From positions 62,001 to 126,000 of the forward strand of contig NZ_CAXPMC010000018.1 of assembly GCF_964218355.1 (NCBI RefSeq): DNA of 64,000 bases. The letters run 5' to 3'. The position numbers were made by a program, and so were the translations under genes. The notes under the pieces are model-generated. The model saw only the letters and a program-made list of their open reading frames with translations, did not search any database and was not told the origin of the DNA. Of the stretch, positions 33,784 to 41,853 are shown one piece after another. Source of the stretch: Ferrovibrio sp964218355 (GTDB taxonomy: Bacteria > Pseudomonadota > Alphaproteobacteria > Ferrovibrionales > Ferrovibrionaceae). The number at the start of each line of letters is the position of its first letter. Within the stretch, counting starts at the first letter, position 1.

Positions 33784-35031
33784 ATGCCGACTCGTTTCGG
33801 GAAGGGCGTGGCGCTGGCCGGGCTCGCAATCGGCCTCATGGCCACACCGGCGATTGCCGCAGACACGATCAAGATCGCCTATATCGACCCGCTGTCCGGC
33901 ATGATGGCGCCGATCGGCGAGCAGGGCCTCGCCGATTACCGGTTCATGGCCGAACGCATCAATGCCGCCGGCGGTGTTGCCGGCAAGAAGCTCGAGATCG
34001 TGCCGTTCGACAACAAGCTGTCGGCGCAGGAAACCATCGTGCAGGCGCAGAAGGCCATCGACCAGGGCATCCGCATCATCACCCAGGGCAACAGCTCGGG
34101 CCTGGCCGCGGCACTGATCGACTTCGCCAACAAGAACAACGAGCGCAATCCGGGCAAGGAAGTGCTCTATGTCAACTATGCGGCGGTCGATCCGGCGCTG
34201 ACCAACGAGAAGTGCAGCTACTGGCATTTCCGCTGGGATGCCAACAGCGACATCAAGATGCAGGCGCTGACCAGCTACATGAAGTCGAATGCGTCGATCA
34301 AGAAGGTCTACCTGATCAACCAGGACTATTCCTTCGGCCATGCGGTGCGCAAGGCGGCGGTCGAGATGCTGAAGGCCAAGCGGCCGGACATCCAGATCGT
34401 CGGCGATGAGCTGCATCCGATCGCCAAGATCACCGACTTCTCGCCTTACGTCGCGAAGATCAAGGCCGCGGGCGCCGACAGCATCATCACCGGCAACTGG
34501 GGCTCCGATATCGCGCTGCTGCTGAAGGCGGCCGCCGATGCCGGCCTGAACGCCAACTTCTACACCTACTATGCCGGCGGCGCCGGCGGCCCGACCGCGA
34601 TCAAGCAGACCGGCCTCGACGGCAAGGTCTTCCAGATCGTCGAGGGTCTCGCCAATGCCGGCGGCGGCGACTCGCAGGAATTCGAGGCGGCCTTCCGCAA
34701 GAACCACGATTTCGGCTGGACCTACCCGCGCGTTCGCAACGCCGTCGAAATGCTGGCCAAGGCGATCAACGAGGCGAAGTCCGACGACCCGCTGAAGCTG
34801 GTGCCGATCCTGGCCGGCATGAAGCACAAGACCATGTACGGCGCCGAAGCCTACATGCGTGAGACCGACCACCAGTTCTTCCAGGACATGTACATCGCCA
34901 ACTTCGTGCCGGTCGGCGGCGAGGTGAAGTTCGACGAGGAAAAGACCGGCTGGGGCTGGAAGGTGGCGGCCAAGATCCCCGCCCAGTTCACCAACGTCTC
35001 CACCACCTGCAAGATGCAGAAGCCGAGCTGA
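33784..35031 (+). CDS. Branched-chain amino acid/amide ABC transporter substrate-binding protein
   Basis: 415-residue periplasmic protein, first gene of a five-gene HAAT importer. The signal peptide is GKGVALAGLAIGLMATPAIA with the cut after AIA-A. The mature start is DTIKIAYIDPLSGMMAPIGE. GGAGG precedes the ATG. A 12-base-pair hairpin between this gene and the permease genes probably raises its mRNA level over theirs. The ligand may be an amino acid, amide or short-chain compound; it cannot be told from sequence alone. Confidence 0.93.
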   Translation: MPTRFGKGVALAGLAIGLMATPAIAADTIKIAYIDPLSGMMAPIGEQGLADYRFMAERINAAGGVAGKKLEIVPFDNKLSAQETIVQAQKAIDQGIRIITQGNSSGLAAALIDFANKNNERNPGKEVLYVNYAAVDPALTNEKCSYWHFRWDANSDIKMQALTSYMKSNASIKKVYLINQDYSFGHAVRKAAVEMLKAKRPDIQIVGDELHPIAKITDFSPYVAKIKAAGADSIITGNWGSDIALLLKAAADAGLNANFYTYYAGGAGGPTAIKQTGLDGKVFQIVEGLANAGGGDSQEFEAAFRKNHDFGWTYPRVRNAVEMLAKAINEAKSDDPLKLVPILAGMKHKTMYGAEAYMRETDHQFFQDMYIANFVPVGGEVKFDEEKTGWGWKVAAKIPAQFTNVSTTCKMQKPS

Positions 35032-35052
35032 TCGGACACTTGCAACCGGACC

Positions 35053-35079
35053 TGCGGCCCCGGATCATCCGGGGCCGCA
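35053..35079 (+). promoter_or_regulatory. Intercistronic hairpin in the ABC importer operon
   Basis: TGCGGCCCCGGA-TCA-TCCGGGGCCGCA: a perfect 12-base-pair stem with a 3-base loop, 21 bases after the binding-protein stop and without a T-run. Such structures protect upstream mRNA and lower expression of the permease genes. Confidence 0.65.
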
Positions 35080-35137
35080 ACGTCTCCGGCCCGGAATCCG
35101 CCACGGCCGGATTCCTGTTTTTCCAGGGGGAAGCCGC

Positions 35138-36088
35138 GTGCTCGAGATCATTGTCTTTTCCACACTGAACGGCGTGCTGTATGGCATGCTGCTGTTCCTG
35201 CTCGCCAGCGGCCTGACCGTGATCTTCTCGATGATGGGCGTGCTGAATTTCGCCCATGCCAGCTTCTACATGCTGGGTGCCTATTTCGGCTACCAGATCA
35301 GCCAGTTCACCGGCTTCTGGGCCGGCCTGCTGGTGGCCCCGGTTCTCGTCGGCCTGATCGGCGCCCTCGTCGAGCGCTTCGGCCTGCGCACCGTCCATAA
35401 ATGGGGCCATGTGCCCGAGCTGCTGTTCACCTTCGGCCTCGCCTTCGTGATCGAGGAACTGGTCAAGATGGTCTGGGGCAAGCTGCCGGTGGATTACCAG
35501 GTGCCGGCAGCGCTGGATTTCTCCGCCTTCGAGCTGTTCGGCACCACCTATCCGGCCTTCCGGATGTTCATGCTGCTGATCTCGCTGGCCATCTTCATCG
35601 TGCTGCTGCTGGTGATGACGCGCAGCCGCGTCGGCCTGATCATCCAGGCGGCGCTGACCCATCCCAACATGGTGGCGATGCTCGGCCACAACGTGCCCAA
35701 GGTGTTCATGGTGGTGTTCGGCTTCGGCTGCGGCCTGGCCGCCATCGCCGGCGTGATCGCCGGCCCGGCCCTGGTCACCGATCCGGCCATGGCCGCCACG
35801 CTGGGCCCGATCCTGTTCGTCGTCGTCGTCTTCGGCGGGCTGGGCTCGCTGCCCGGCGCCTTCATCTCGGCGATGCTGATCGGCCTGATCCAGACCTTCG
35901 CCATCGCCATCAACTATTCGCTGGGCGACGCGCTCGGCCTGGTCGGCATCGGCCGCCCGGTCAGCGGCGCGCTCAGCGATCTCTGGCAGGTGACGGTGGC
36001 GCAGATCGGTCCGATCCTGCCCTACCTGATGCTGGTGCTGATGCTGATTTTCCGGCCCACGGGCCTGCTGGGCACGCGGGAGACCTGA
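35138..36088 (+). CDS. livH: Branched-chain amino acid/amide ABC transporter permease (LivH type)
   Basis: 316-residue inner-membrane permease. LivH hallmarks are GLTVIFSMMGVLNFAHASFY and MLGAYFGYQI at the N-terminus, then GPILFVVVVFGGLGSLPGAF and a C-terminal RPTGLLG. About eight membrane helices. It starts with GTG at 35138, with AGGGGGAAG shortly before. The LivM gene follows after three bases. Confidence 0.93.
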   Translation: MLEIIVFSTLNGVLYGMLLFLLASGLTVIFSMMGVLNFAHASFYMLGAYFGYQISQFTGFWAGLLVAPVLVGLIGALVERFGLRTVHKWGHVPELLFTFGLAFVIEELVKMVWGKLPVDYQVPAALDFSAFELFGTTYPAFRMFMLLISLAIFIVLLLVMTRSRVGLIIQAALTHPNMVAMLGHNVPKVFMVVFGFGCGLAAIAGVIAGPALVTDPAMAATLGPILFVVVVFGGLGSLPGAFISAMLIGLIQTFAIAINYSLGDALGLVGIGRPVSGALSDLWQVTVAQIGPILPYLMLVLMLIFRPTGLLGTRET

Positions 36089-36091
36089 GTA

Positions 36092-37393
36092 ATGCGCGCG
36101 ACCACCACCATGACCTCTCCCGCCATCCTGTCCCTCGATACCCTGCGCCGCTACGGCATCTGGATCCTTGTCGCCGCACTGTTCCTGGTGCTGCCGAAGA
36201 TCTTCAGCTCGGGCGGCGCCATCACCACCATGTGCCTGATGGGCATCATGATCGTGTTCTCGCTCAGCTATAACATGCTGCTGGGCCAGACCGGCCTGCT
36301 CAGCTTCGGCCATGCCGTCTATTACGGGCTGGGCGGCTTCCTCGCCGTGCATGCGATGGGCGTGATCGCCGCCGACCGGCTGCCGATCCCGCTGCCGGTG
36401 ATCCCGCTGGCGGGCGGCTTCATGGGCCTGACCTTCGGCATCATCTTCGGCGCCGTTTCCACCCGCCGTGCCGGCACGGTGTTTGCCATGATCACACTGG
36501 GCCTGGCCGAGCTGATCGCCTCGATGTCGCTGATCCTGCGCGGCTTCTTCGGCGGCGAGGAAGGCATTTCCGCCAACCGCACCCGCATGCTGCCCTTCTT
36601 CGGGCACAAATTCGGCCCGCAGATCGAGATCTACTACCTGATCGCCGCCTGGTGCTTCATCTGCATCGTGCTGATGTTCGCCTTCACCCGCACGCCGCTG
36701 GGCCGCATCTGCAACGCGGTGCGCGACAATCCGGAACGCACCGAATTCGTCGGTTATTCGACCCAGATGGTGCGCTTCTCGGCCTTCGCCATTTCCGGCT
36801 TCTTCGCCGGCATCGCCGGCGGCCTGACCGCGATCAACTTCGAGCTGATGAATGCCATCAACCTGGCCGGCGCGCAGTCGGGCGTGGTGCTGCTGATGGC
36901 CTATATCGGCGGCATCGGCCATTTCTTCGGCCCGATCCTCGGCGCCATCATCGTCACCCTGCTGCAGAGCATGCTGTCGGATTTCACCGGTGCCTGGCAT
37001 CTGTATTTCGGCCTTCTGTTCATCGCCATGGTGATGTTCGCGCCGGGCGGCATCGCCGGCCTGATCATGCTGCACGAGCCGCTGGTGCGCCGGCGGTCCT
37101 TCCACCGCGTGCTGCCGCGCTATGCCCTGATGGCGGTGCCGGCCCTGCTCGGACTTGCCGGCCTCGTCGCCCTGATCGAGATCGCGCATCACCAGATGGT
37201 CAAGGCCGGCACCGCGGGACCGGCGATGCGGCTGTTCGGCATCGCCTTCCACTCCGACAACCCGCTGGCCTGGCTGGCGGCGCTGGTGCTGATCGCCGCC
37301 GCCATCCTGCTCGGCCGCCGCTGGGGACCCGGCTTCCGCGACGCTTTCAACACCGCCGCCCATGGCGGCGGCGAAAAGGAGACCGGCCGATGA
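36092..37393 (+). CDS. livM: Branched-chain amino acid/amide ABC transporter permease (LivM type)
   Basis: 433 residues. LivM features: SLSYNMLLGQTGLLSFGHAV followed by YYGLGGF, the cytoplasmic loop RICNAVRDNPERTEFVGYST, and PILGAIIVTLLQSMLSDFTG. It is longer than the usual 300-350 residues because of an extended C-terminal region with two further hydrophobic segments. Its stop TGA overlaps the ATG of livG (ATGA), so translation is coupled. Confidence 0.93.
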   Translation: MRATTTMTSPAILSLDTLRRYGIWILVAALFLVLPKIFSSGGAITTMCLMGIMIVFSLSYNMLLGQTGLLSFGHAVYYGLGGFLAVHAMGVIAADRLPIPLPVIPLAGGFMGLTFGIIFGAVSTRRAGTVFAMITLGLAELIASMSLILRGFFGGEEGISANRTRMLPFFGHKFGPQIEIYYLIAAWCFICIVLMFAFTRTPLGRICNAVRDNPERTEFVGYSTQMVRFSAFAISGFFAGIAGGLTAINFELMNAINLAGAQSGVVLLMAYIGGIGHFFGPILGAIIVTLLQSMLSDFTGAWHLYFGLLFIAMVMFAPGGIAGLIMLHEPLVRRRSFHRVLPRYALMAVPALLGLAGLVALIEIAHHQMVKAGTAGPAMRLFGIAFHSDNPLAWLAALVLIAAAILLGRRWGPGFRDAFNTAAHGGGEKETGR

Positions 37394-38160
37394 CCGCCGC
37401 CGCCATGAACGCGCTGCAGCTGGCCGACGTGCACAAGGCCTTCGGCAACACGCCGATCATCCGCGGGGTGACCCTGGACATCCGCAGCGGCGAGCGCCAT
37501 GCCATCATCGGCCCGAACGGTGCCGGCAAGTCGACGCTGTTCCACCTGATCTCGGGCCGCTTCCCGGTCAGCTCCGGCCGCATCGCCCTGAACGGCGAGG
37601 ACATCACCGGCCTGCGCCCCTACCAGATCAACCGCCGCGGCCTGTCGCGCAGCTTTCAGGTCACCAACATCTTTCCGCGGATGAGCGTGTTCGAGAATGT
37701 GCGCTGCGGCGTGCAGTGGCATCTCGGCTACCGCTATTCCTTCTGGTCCAACATCCGCAAGGCGCGCGATGCCAATGACCGCGCCGATGCCATCCTGCGC
37801 GAGATCGGCCTCGCCGACCGCGCCGAGATGCCGGCAGGCCTGCTGACCTATGCCGAGCAGCGCGCGCTGGAGATCGGCATCACCATCGCCGGCGGCGCCG
37901 GGGTGATCATGCTGGACGAACCGACCGCCGGCATGAGCCGGTCGGAAACCGCGCATTTCGTCGACCTGATCCGCAAGGTCACGGAAGGGCGCACCCTGAT
38001 CATGGTCGAACACGACATGGGCGTGGTGTTCGACCTCGCCGACCGCATCAGCGTTCTGGTCTACGGCGAGATCATCGCCACCGACCGGCCGGCCGACATC
38101 CGCGCCAACAAGCGGGTGCAGGAAGCCTATCTCGGACAAGCCATGGAAGCGGAGCACTGA
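37390..38160 (+). CDS. livG: Branched-chain amino acid/amide ABC transporter ATP-binding protein (LivG type)
   Basis: 256-residue ATPase. Walker A is GPNGAGKSTL (IIGPNGAGKSTLFHLISGRF), the Q-loop region RGLSRSFQVTNIFPRMSVFE is typical LivG, and Walker B is VIMLDEPTAGMS. The ABC signature is degenerate (LLTYAEQRALEIGITIAGGA, with TYAEQ in place of SGGQQ), as usual for LivG. MVEHDM supplies the switch His. Overlaps livM by four bases. Confidence 0.94.
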   Translation: MTAAAMNALQLADVHKAFGNTPIIRGVTLDIRSGERHAIIGPNGAGKSTLFHLISGRFPVSSGRIALNGEDITGLRPYQINRRGLSRSFQVTNIFPRMSVFENVRCGVQWHLGYRYSFWSNIRKARDANDRADAILREIGLADRAEMPAGLLTYAEQRALEIGITIAGGAGVIMLDEPTAGMSRSETAHFVDLIRKVTEGRTLIMVEHDMGVVFDLADRISVLVYGEIIATDRPADIRANKRVQEAYLGQAMEAEH

Positions 38161-38162
38161 TC

Positions 38163-38870
38163 ATGAGCGAGACCATGCTTCAGGTCCGCGACCTGCATGC
38201 CTATTACGGCAAGAGCCATATCCTGCATGGCGTCAGCTTCGATGTCGGCACTGGCGAGATCGTCTCGCTGCTGGGCCGCAACGGCGTCGGCCGCTCCACC
38301 ACCATCAAGGCGATCATGGGCGACGTGCCGCCGCAGGGCTCGATCGTCTTCAAGGGAACCCAGATCGCCGGCCGCAAGCCGCACGAGATCGCCCGGCTCG
38401 GCCTCGGCTACGTGCCGGAGAACCGCGACATCTTCCCCGGCCTGACCGTGCGCGAGAACCTGTATCTCGGCCAGAAATCCGCCAAGGGCGGCGGCCGCTG
38501 GTCGATCCAGGACATGTTCGACATCTTTCCGCGCCTGGAGGAACGTGCCGACACCGCCGCCGGCGTCCTCTCGGGCGGCGAGCAGCAGATGCTGACCATG
38601 TGCCGCACGCTGATGGGCGATCCCGACCTGATCATGGTCGATGAGCCGACCGAAGGCCTGTCGCCGATGATGGTCGAGCATGTCGGCAAGCTGCTGACCC
38701 GCATCGCCGAGCGCGGCATCTCGATCCTGCTGGTCGAGCAGAAGCTGACCATCGCGCTGAAGATCTGCGCGCGGCTCTATGTGATGGGCCATGGCCACAT
38801 GGTGTTCGAGGGCACTGCGCAGCAGCTGATGGACGATGCCGCCATCCGCAAGGAGTGGCTGGAGGTCTGA
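38163..38870 (+). CDS. livF: Branched-chain amino acid/amide ABC transporter ATP-binding protein (LivF type) with altered Walker A
   Basis: 235 residues, last gene of the importer. Walker A reads GRNGVGRSTT at about residues 38-47: the normally invariant Lys is Arg (codon CGC). All other motifs are intact: the signature VLSGGEQQMLTMCRTLMGDP, Walker B LIMVDEPTEGLSP and the switch segment ILLVEQKLTI. I recall similar GRSTT loops in some other LivF-like ATPases, so this may be a tolerated subfamily trait and not a defect; livG keeps the normal Lys. Starts two bases after livG stops. Confidence 0.93.
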   Translation: MSETMLQVRDLHAYYGKSHILHGVSFDVGTGEIVSLLGRNGVGRSTTIKAIMGDVPPQGSIVFKGTQIAGRKPHEIARLGLGYVPENRDIFPGLTVRENLYLGQKSAKGGGRWSIQDMFDIFPRLEERADTAAGVLSGGEQQMLTMCRTLMGDPDLIMVDEPTEGLSPMMVEHVGKLLTRIAERGISILLVEQKLTIALKICARLYVMGHGHMVFEGTAQQLMDDAAIRKEWLEV

Positions 38871-38982
38871 GCGCCCTTCCGCCATCGGGTTTTTCACCGA
38901 TAGGAAGAGATACCGCCTTGCGCATCGTCCGATGCGTGCATCATGCTGGGATACCCCAACAGCCGCAGGGATCCCGCCCGCC

Positions 38983-40215
38983 ATGCCCCTCCGCCGCCGC
39001 GATCCCCCCGGTTGCCGGGGCCTGCGCCTGCGCGGTCGCATCCTGTATGTGCTGCTGTGTTTCGCCCTGGCCGGTACGCTGGCCGGGGTGCTGACCCCCG
39101 CGCCGGCCCGCGCCGCCGAGGCCGGCCTCAACGCCCTGCGCACCGCGCAGGATGCCGCCGAGATGGGCGACCAGCGGCTGGCCGCGCTGGCCCTGTATGC
39201 GGCGCTGCATCTCGGCATCCCCGACAGGCTGGTGCCGGCGGTCGAGGCCACCCTCTGCGTCACCAGCATGACCATCGCCGTGGACAAGGCGGCCTTCGAT
39301 TTCTGCCGCAGCGTGCTGCGCCATGGCGGTGCCGATGGCCGCGACCATGCCGAGGCGCTGGGCAGCATGCTGGCCTCGATCGCCATGATCCTGGCCGATG
39401 AAGGCCAGATCGGGGCCGCCGAATGGGCGGTGGATGAATTCGCCTGGCGCTTCGGCGGCGCCGACTATGACGGCCTCGACTACATGGATCTCGATTTCGA
39501 CCGCCAGCGCACCCAGCTGGCGCGGGCGGAAATCCGGCGCCAGCGCGGCGATCCGGCCACCGCCCTGGTCCTGATCGACCAGATTTCCCGCGAGCGGCTG
39601 CAATTCCCGCACGACCTCGACCGCGCCGATGCCGAGCTGCGCGCCCTGCAGGTGCTGCGGGTGCGGCTGTTTGCCGCCCATGACACCGGCGACCGCGACC
39701 AGATGCACGACAGCATCGAGCGCATCGCCCGCATCAGCGAAGGCCTGCGCACGCCGGCCGGGCTGGACTATGCCGGCGGCCTGCTGATCTGCCAGGCCTA
39801 TCTGCTGGCCGGCCGGCCGGAGAAAAGCGACCGCGCGCTGATCGAACAGGTCGACCTGCGCACCGATGGTCTGCTGCTGTTTCTCGAGCGCGCCAACGAG
39901 AAGGACCCGCAGCACCAGCCCCTGCAGCACGAAGCCTGGCGGCTGGTGCGGCGCTGCGCGCCGGATGTGTATTTCGTGCTGATCCCGGCCGACATCGCCG
40001 GCCGCCTGGTCGACCGGGGGCTTGGACCGCAGACCGTCGATGCCCTGCTCGACGATTACCGCGATGCCCGCTATGCCGAGGCCGGACAGCGTTTCGACGC
40101 ACTGATCGCGGCATTGCGGGCGGAGACGCATCCGCGCGCGCGCCAGCTGGCGCGGCGCCTGGAACTGCTGCGCCTGTATCTGCTGGCGCCACCCGGGCGG
40201 ATCGAACGCGGCTGA
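38983..40215 (+). CDS. Exported alpha-helical repeat protein, function unknown
   Basis: 410 residues. A signal-like N-terminus (basic MPLRRRDPPGCRGLRLRGR then ILYVLLCFALAGTLAGVLTP, cut near ARAA) is followed by Ala/Leu/Asp-rich paired helices reminiscent of TPR-type repeats (for example AAEMGDQRLAALALYAALHL, AEIRRQRGDPATALVLIDQI and LLICQAYLLAGRPEKSDRAL). No catalytic motif. I do not recognise a named family. The frame is open to 38836, but the ATG at 38983 starts the signal sequence. Confidence 0.7.
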   Translation: MPLRRRDPPGCRGLRLRGRILYVLLCFALAGTLAGVLTPAPARAAEAGLNALRTAQDAAEMGDQRLAALALYAALHLGIPDRLVPAVEATLCVTSMTIAVDKAAFDFCRSVLRHGGADGRDHAEALGSMLASIAMILADEGQIGAAEWAVDEFAWRFGGADYDGLDYMDLDFDRQRTQLARAEIRRQRGDPATALVLIDQISRERLQFPHDLDRADAELRALQVLRVRLFAAHDTGDRDQMHDSIERIARISEGLRTPAGLDYAGGLLICQAYLLAGRPEKSDRALIEQVDLRTDGLLLFLERANEKDPQHQPLQHEAWRLVRRCAPDVYFVLIPADIAGRLVDRGLGPQTVDALLDDYRDARYAEAGQRFDALIAALRAETHPRARQLARRLELLRLYLLAPPGRIERG

Positions 40216-40234
40216 GGCCCGGCCGCGGCCCCGT

Positions 40235-40555
40235 TCAGGCCGGCGTGGCCAGCTTCAGCCCGACGATGCCGGCAACGATCAGGCCGATGCAGCCGAGCCG
40301 GACCAGCGACGCGCTCTCGCCCAGCAGGACGATGCCGAGCAGCACCGTGCCGATGGTGCCGATGCCGGTCCAGACCGCATAGGCGGTGCCCAGCGGCAGG
40401 GTCTTCAGCGCCAGCCCCAGCAGCCACAGGCTGACCACCATCGCGCCGATGGTGCCCAGCGTCGGCCACAGTTTCGTGAAGCCATGGGTGTATTTCAGCC
40501 CGACCGCCCAGGCAGTTTCGGCCAGGCCGGCCAGCAGCAGAATCAGCCATGCCAT
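40235..40555 (-). CDS. gdx: Guanidinium exporter Gdx (SugE), SMR family
   Basis: 106-residue small multidrug resistance protein with four membrane helices. It matches SugE/Gdx: MAWLILLLAGLAETAWAVGL followed by KYTHGFTKLW, then GTAYAVWTGIGTIGTVLLGI. E13, the substrate- and proton-binding Glu, is present. The start at 40555 has AAGGAG at ideal spacing of 8; the ATG six bases upstream is too close to it. A guanidine-II riboswitch directly upstream confirms the substrate. A single gene is enough, since Gdx forms antiparallel homodimers. Confidence 0.96.
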   Translation of the reverse strand: MAWLILLLAGLAETAWAVGLKYTHGFTKLWPTLGTIGAMVVSLWLLGLALKTLPLGTAYAVWTGIGTIGTVLLGIVLLGESASLVRLGCIGLIVAGIVGLKLATPA

Positions 40556-40578
40556 CTGCATGTCTCCTTGCAGCGGAT

Positions 40579-40626
40579 GCAGGGCCGTCCCTGCGGGATT
40601 GGGGGGAATGCCGGGCCGTCCCGGCA
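40579..40626 (-). ncRNA. Guanidine-II riboswitch (mini-ykkC)
   Basis: On the minus strand two hairpins occur in tandem: TGCCGGG-ACGG-CCCGGCA (40626-40609) and GCAGGG-ACGG-CCCTGC (40594-40579), joined by a 14-base linker (TTCCCCCCAATCCC). Both loops are ACGG, the diagnostic ACGR tetraloop of this class, whose two loops dock around guanidinium. The ribosome site AAGGAG of gdx begins 10 bases after the second hairpin, fitting translational control: guanidine binding frees the ribosome site and gdx is expressed. Confidence 0.92.
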
Positions 40627-40656
40627 AGGGTCATATGGGGCCGGCCGCGGGCGCGG

Positions 40657-41694
40657 TCAAGACACGGGGCTGGCCATCACCTGGGCGGCCAGCATCATGT
40701 CCGGCGTCTCGCCGTCGCGGGCCAGCGGCAGGATCAGCGCCTCGAAGCGGGCAACCAGCCCGTCCGGACTGACGCCGTCGGCCAGCGCCCAGAGCGGCCG
40801 TCGCGCCGACGCGGCGGCGGCATAGGCCTGCTGGGCACGGGCGGCGAAGGCGATGTCCGGATGTTCGTCGATGCGGCGGCCGGTGAGATCGAAGCCGCGG
40901 GATTCGGCCACCGCGCTGCCGAAGACGCGGTAGCGGAAGCGCGGCGCCGGCCAGTCCGGCGTGCCGGGTTCGATGTCGAACAGGAACAGGCTGCCGAGGA
41001 TGTAGCGCAGGTCTTCCGGCCTGAAGCTGTCGCGCGACGGCAGCCGGCGGCGGCCGCGCCAGCCATCCCAGTCCCGCAGCAGCTGCGCCAGCCTGGCATC
41101 GCCGATGCGCGGCAGCAGGATGGCGGGTTCGTCGCAGGCGGTGTCCAGTCGGGTCGGCGGCGTGGCACTGTCGCCGGGGCGCAGCGACCGGTTGATCTGT
41201 CCCTGCAGCACCATGTCGATGCTCTGCCCGTCGGCAGCCAGCGGCAGACAGACGGTTTCGATCTCGGCCACCGTGTTGTCGGGCCCGGGATAGCGGCCGC
41301 GGGTCAGCACCGGCAGGCGCTCGGCCACGATGCGTTCGAGACCGAACGCGGTCAGTTCGCCGATCGCCGGCTGCGGATGGTCGGTCACGGCCCGGCCGGT
41401 GAGATCGAAGCCGCGCTCGAAGACGAGATTGGCGCCGAACAGCCGGCAGGTGGCGGTGCGCGGATCGGCGCCGGTCTGCCACAGGATCAGGTTGCCGAGG
41501 ATGTAGCGCAGGCTTTCCGGCTGGAAGTCGGCGCGGCCGGGAAGATGGCCGGGCGGGTGGCCGTCGCGGCCGCGGCTGGCCCAGTCCTGCAGCAGCCGGC
41601 GCAGGGCGGCCGCGCGGATCCGCGGCAGCAGCATCTGCGGCGGGCCGCAGAGGAATTCCTCCAGCTGCGACAGTCTGGGGACGAGGGCATGCAT
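40657..41694 (-). CDS. Two-domain PAS_5 family protein
   Basis: 345 residues consisting of two homologous PAS_5-like domains. Equivalent segments are MLLPRIRAAALRRLLQDW with LRYILGNLILW and FERGFDLTGRAVTDHPQ in the first half, and ILLPRIGDARLAQLLRDW with LRYILGSLFLF and ESRGFDLTGRRIDEHPD in the second. No signal, membrane or output domain. The start codon lies inside a 14-base-arm inverted repeat and has no clear ribosome site, so the start is less certain; a second ATG is found at residue 21. Confidence 0.75.
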   Translation of the reverse strand: MHALVPRLSQLEEFLCGPPQMLLPRIRAAALRRLLQDWASRGRDGHPPGHLPGRADFQPESLRYILGNLILWQTGADPRTATCRLFGANLVFERGFDLTGRAVTDHPQPAIGELTAFGLERIVAERLPVLTRGRYPGPDNTVAEIETVCLPLAADGQSIDMVLQGQINRSLRPGDSATPPTRLDTACDEPAILLPRIGDARLAQLLRDWDGWRGRRRLPSRDSFRPEDLRYILGSLFLFDIEPGTPDWPAPRFRYRVFGSAVAESRGFDLTGRRIDEHPDIAFAARAQQAYAAAASARRPLWALADGVSPDGLVARFEALILPLARDGETPDMMLAAQVMASPVS

Positions 41695-41717
41695 GGCCCA
41701 TTGGGGCCATGCATGCC
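41686..41717 (-). promoter_or_regulatory. Inverted repeat covering the start codon of the two-domain PAS_5 gene
   Basis: GGCATGCATGGCCC (41686-41699) and its exact reverse complement (41704-41717) flank a 4-base centre. The ATG of the PAS_5 gene (41692-41694) is within the downstream arm on the minus strand. In RNA a 14-base-pair hairpin would hide the start codon; in DNA it could be an operator. Confidence 0.65.
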
Positions 41718-41853
41718 GGGTGCCGTCAAGTCACGGGGAAAAAGTCGGGGCCGCCGCCGTTTGCGAGACGGGGAAGGCGCGGCGGCCCCGTGGTCCTGCC
41801 AGGCGGAGGGGCGGGAAGCCCGGCAGAAGGCGTCAGTCCGGCGCGGGCCGGCG

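Noticed and set aside
34988..37363. 791-codon minus-strand frame opposite livH and livM
   Set aside because: Antisense of two conserved permeases; composition (His, Gln, Asp, Glu-rich) is typical of an antisense shadow of membrane protein genes.
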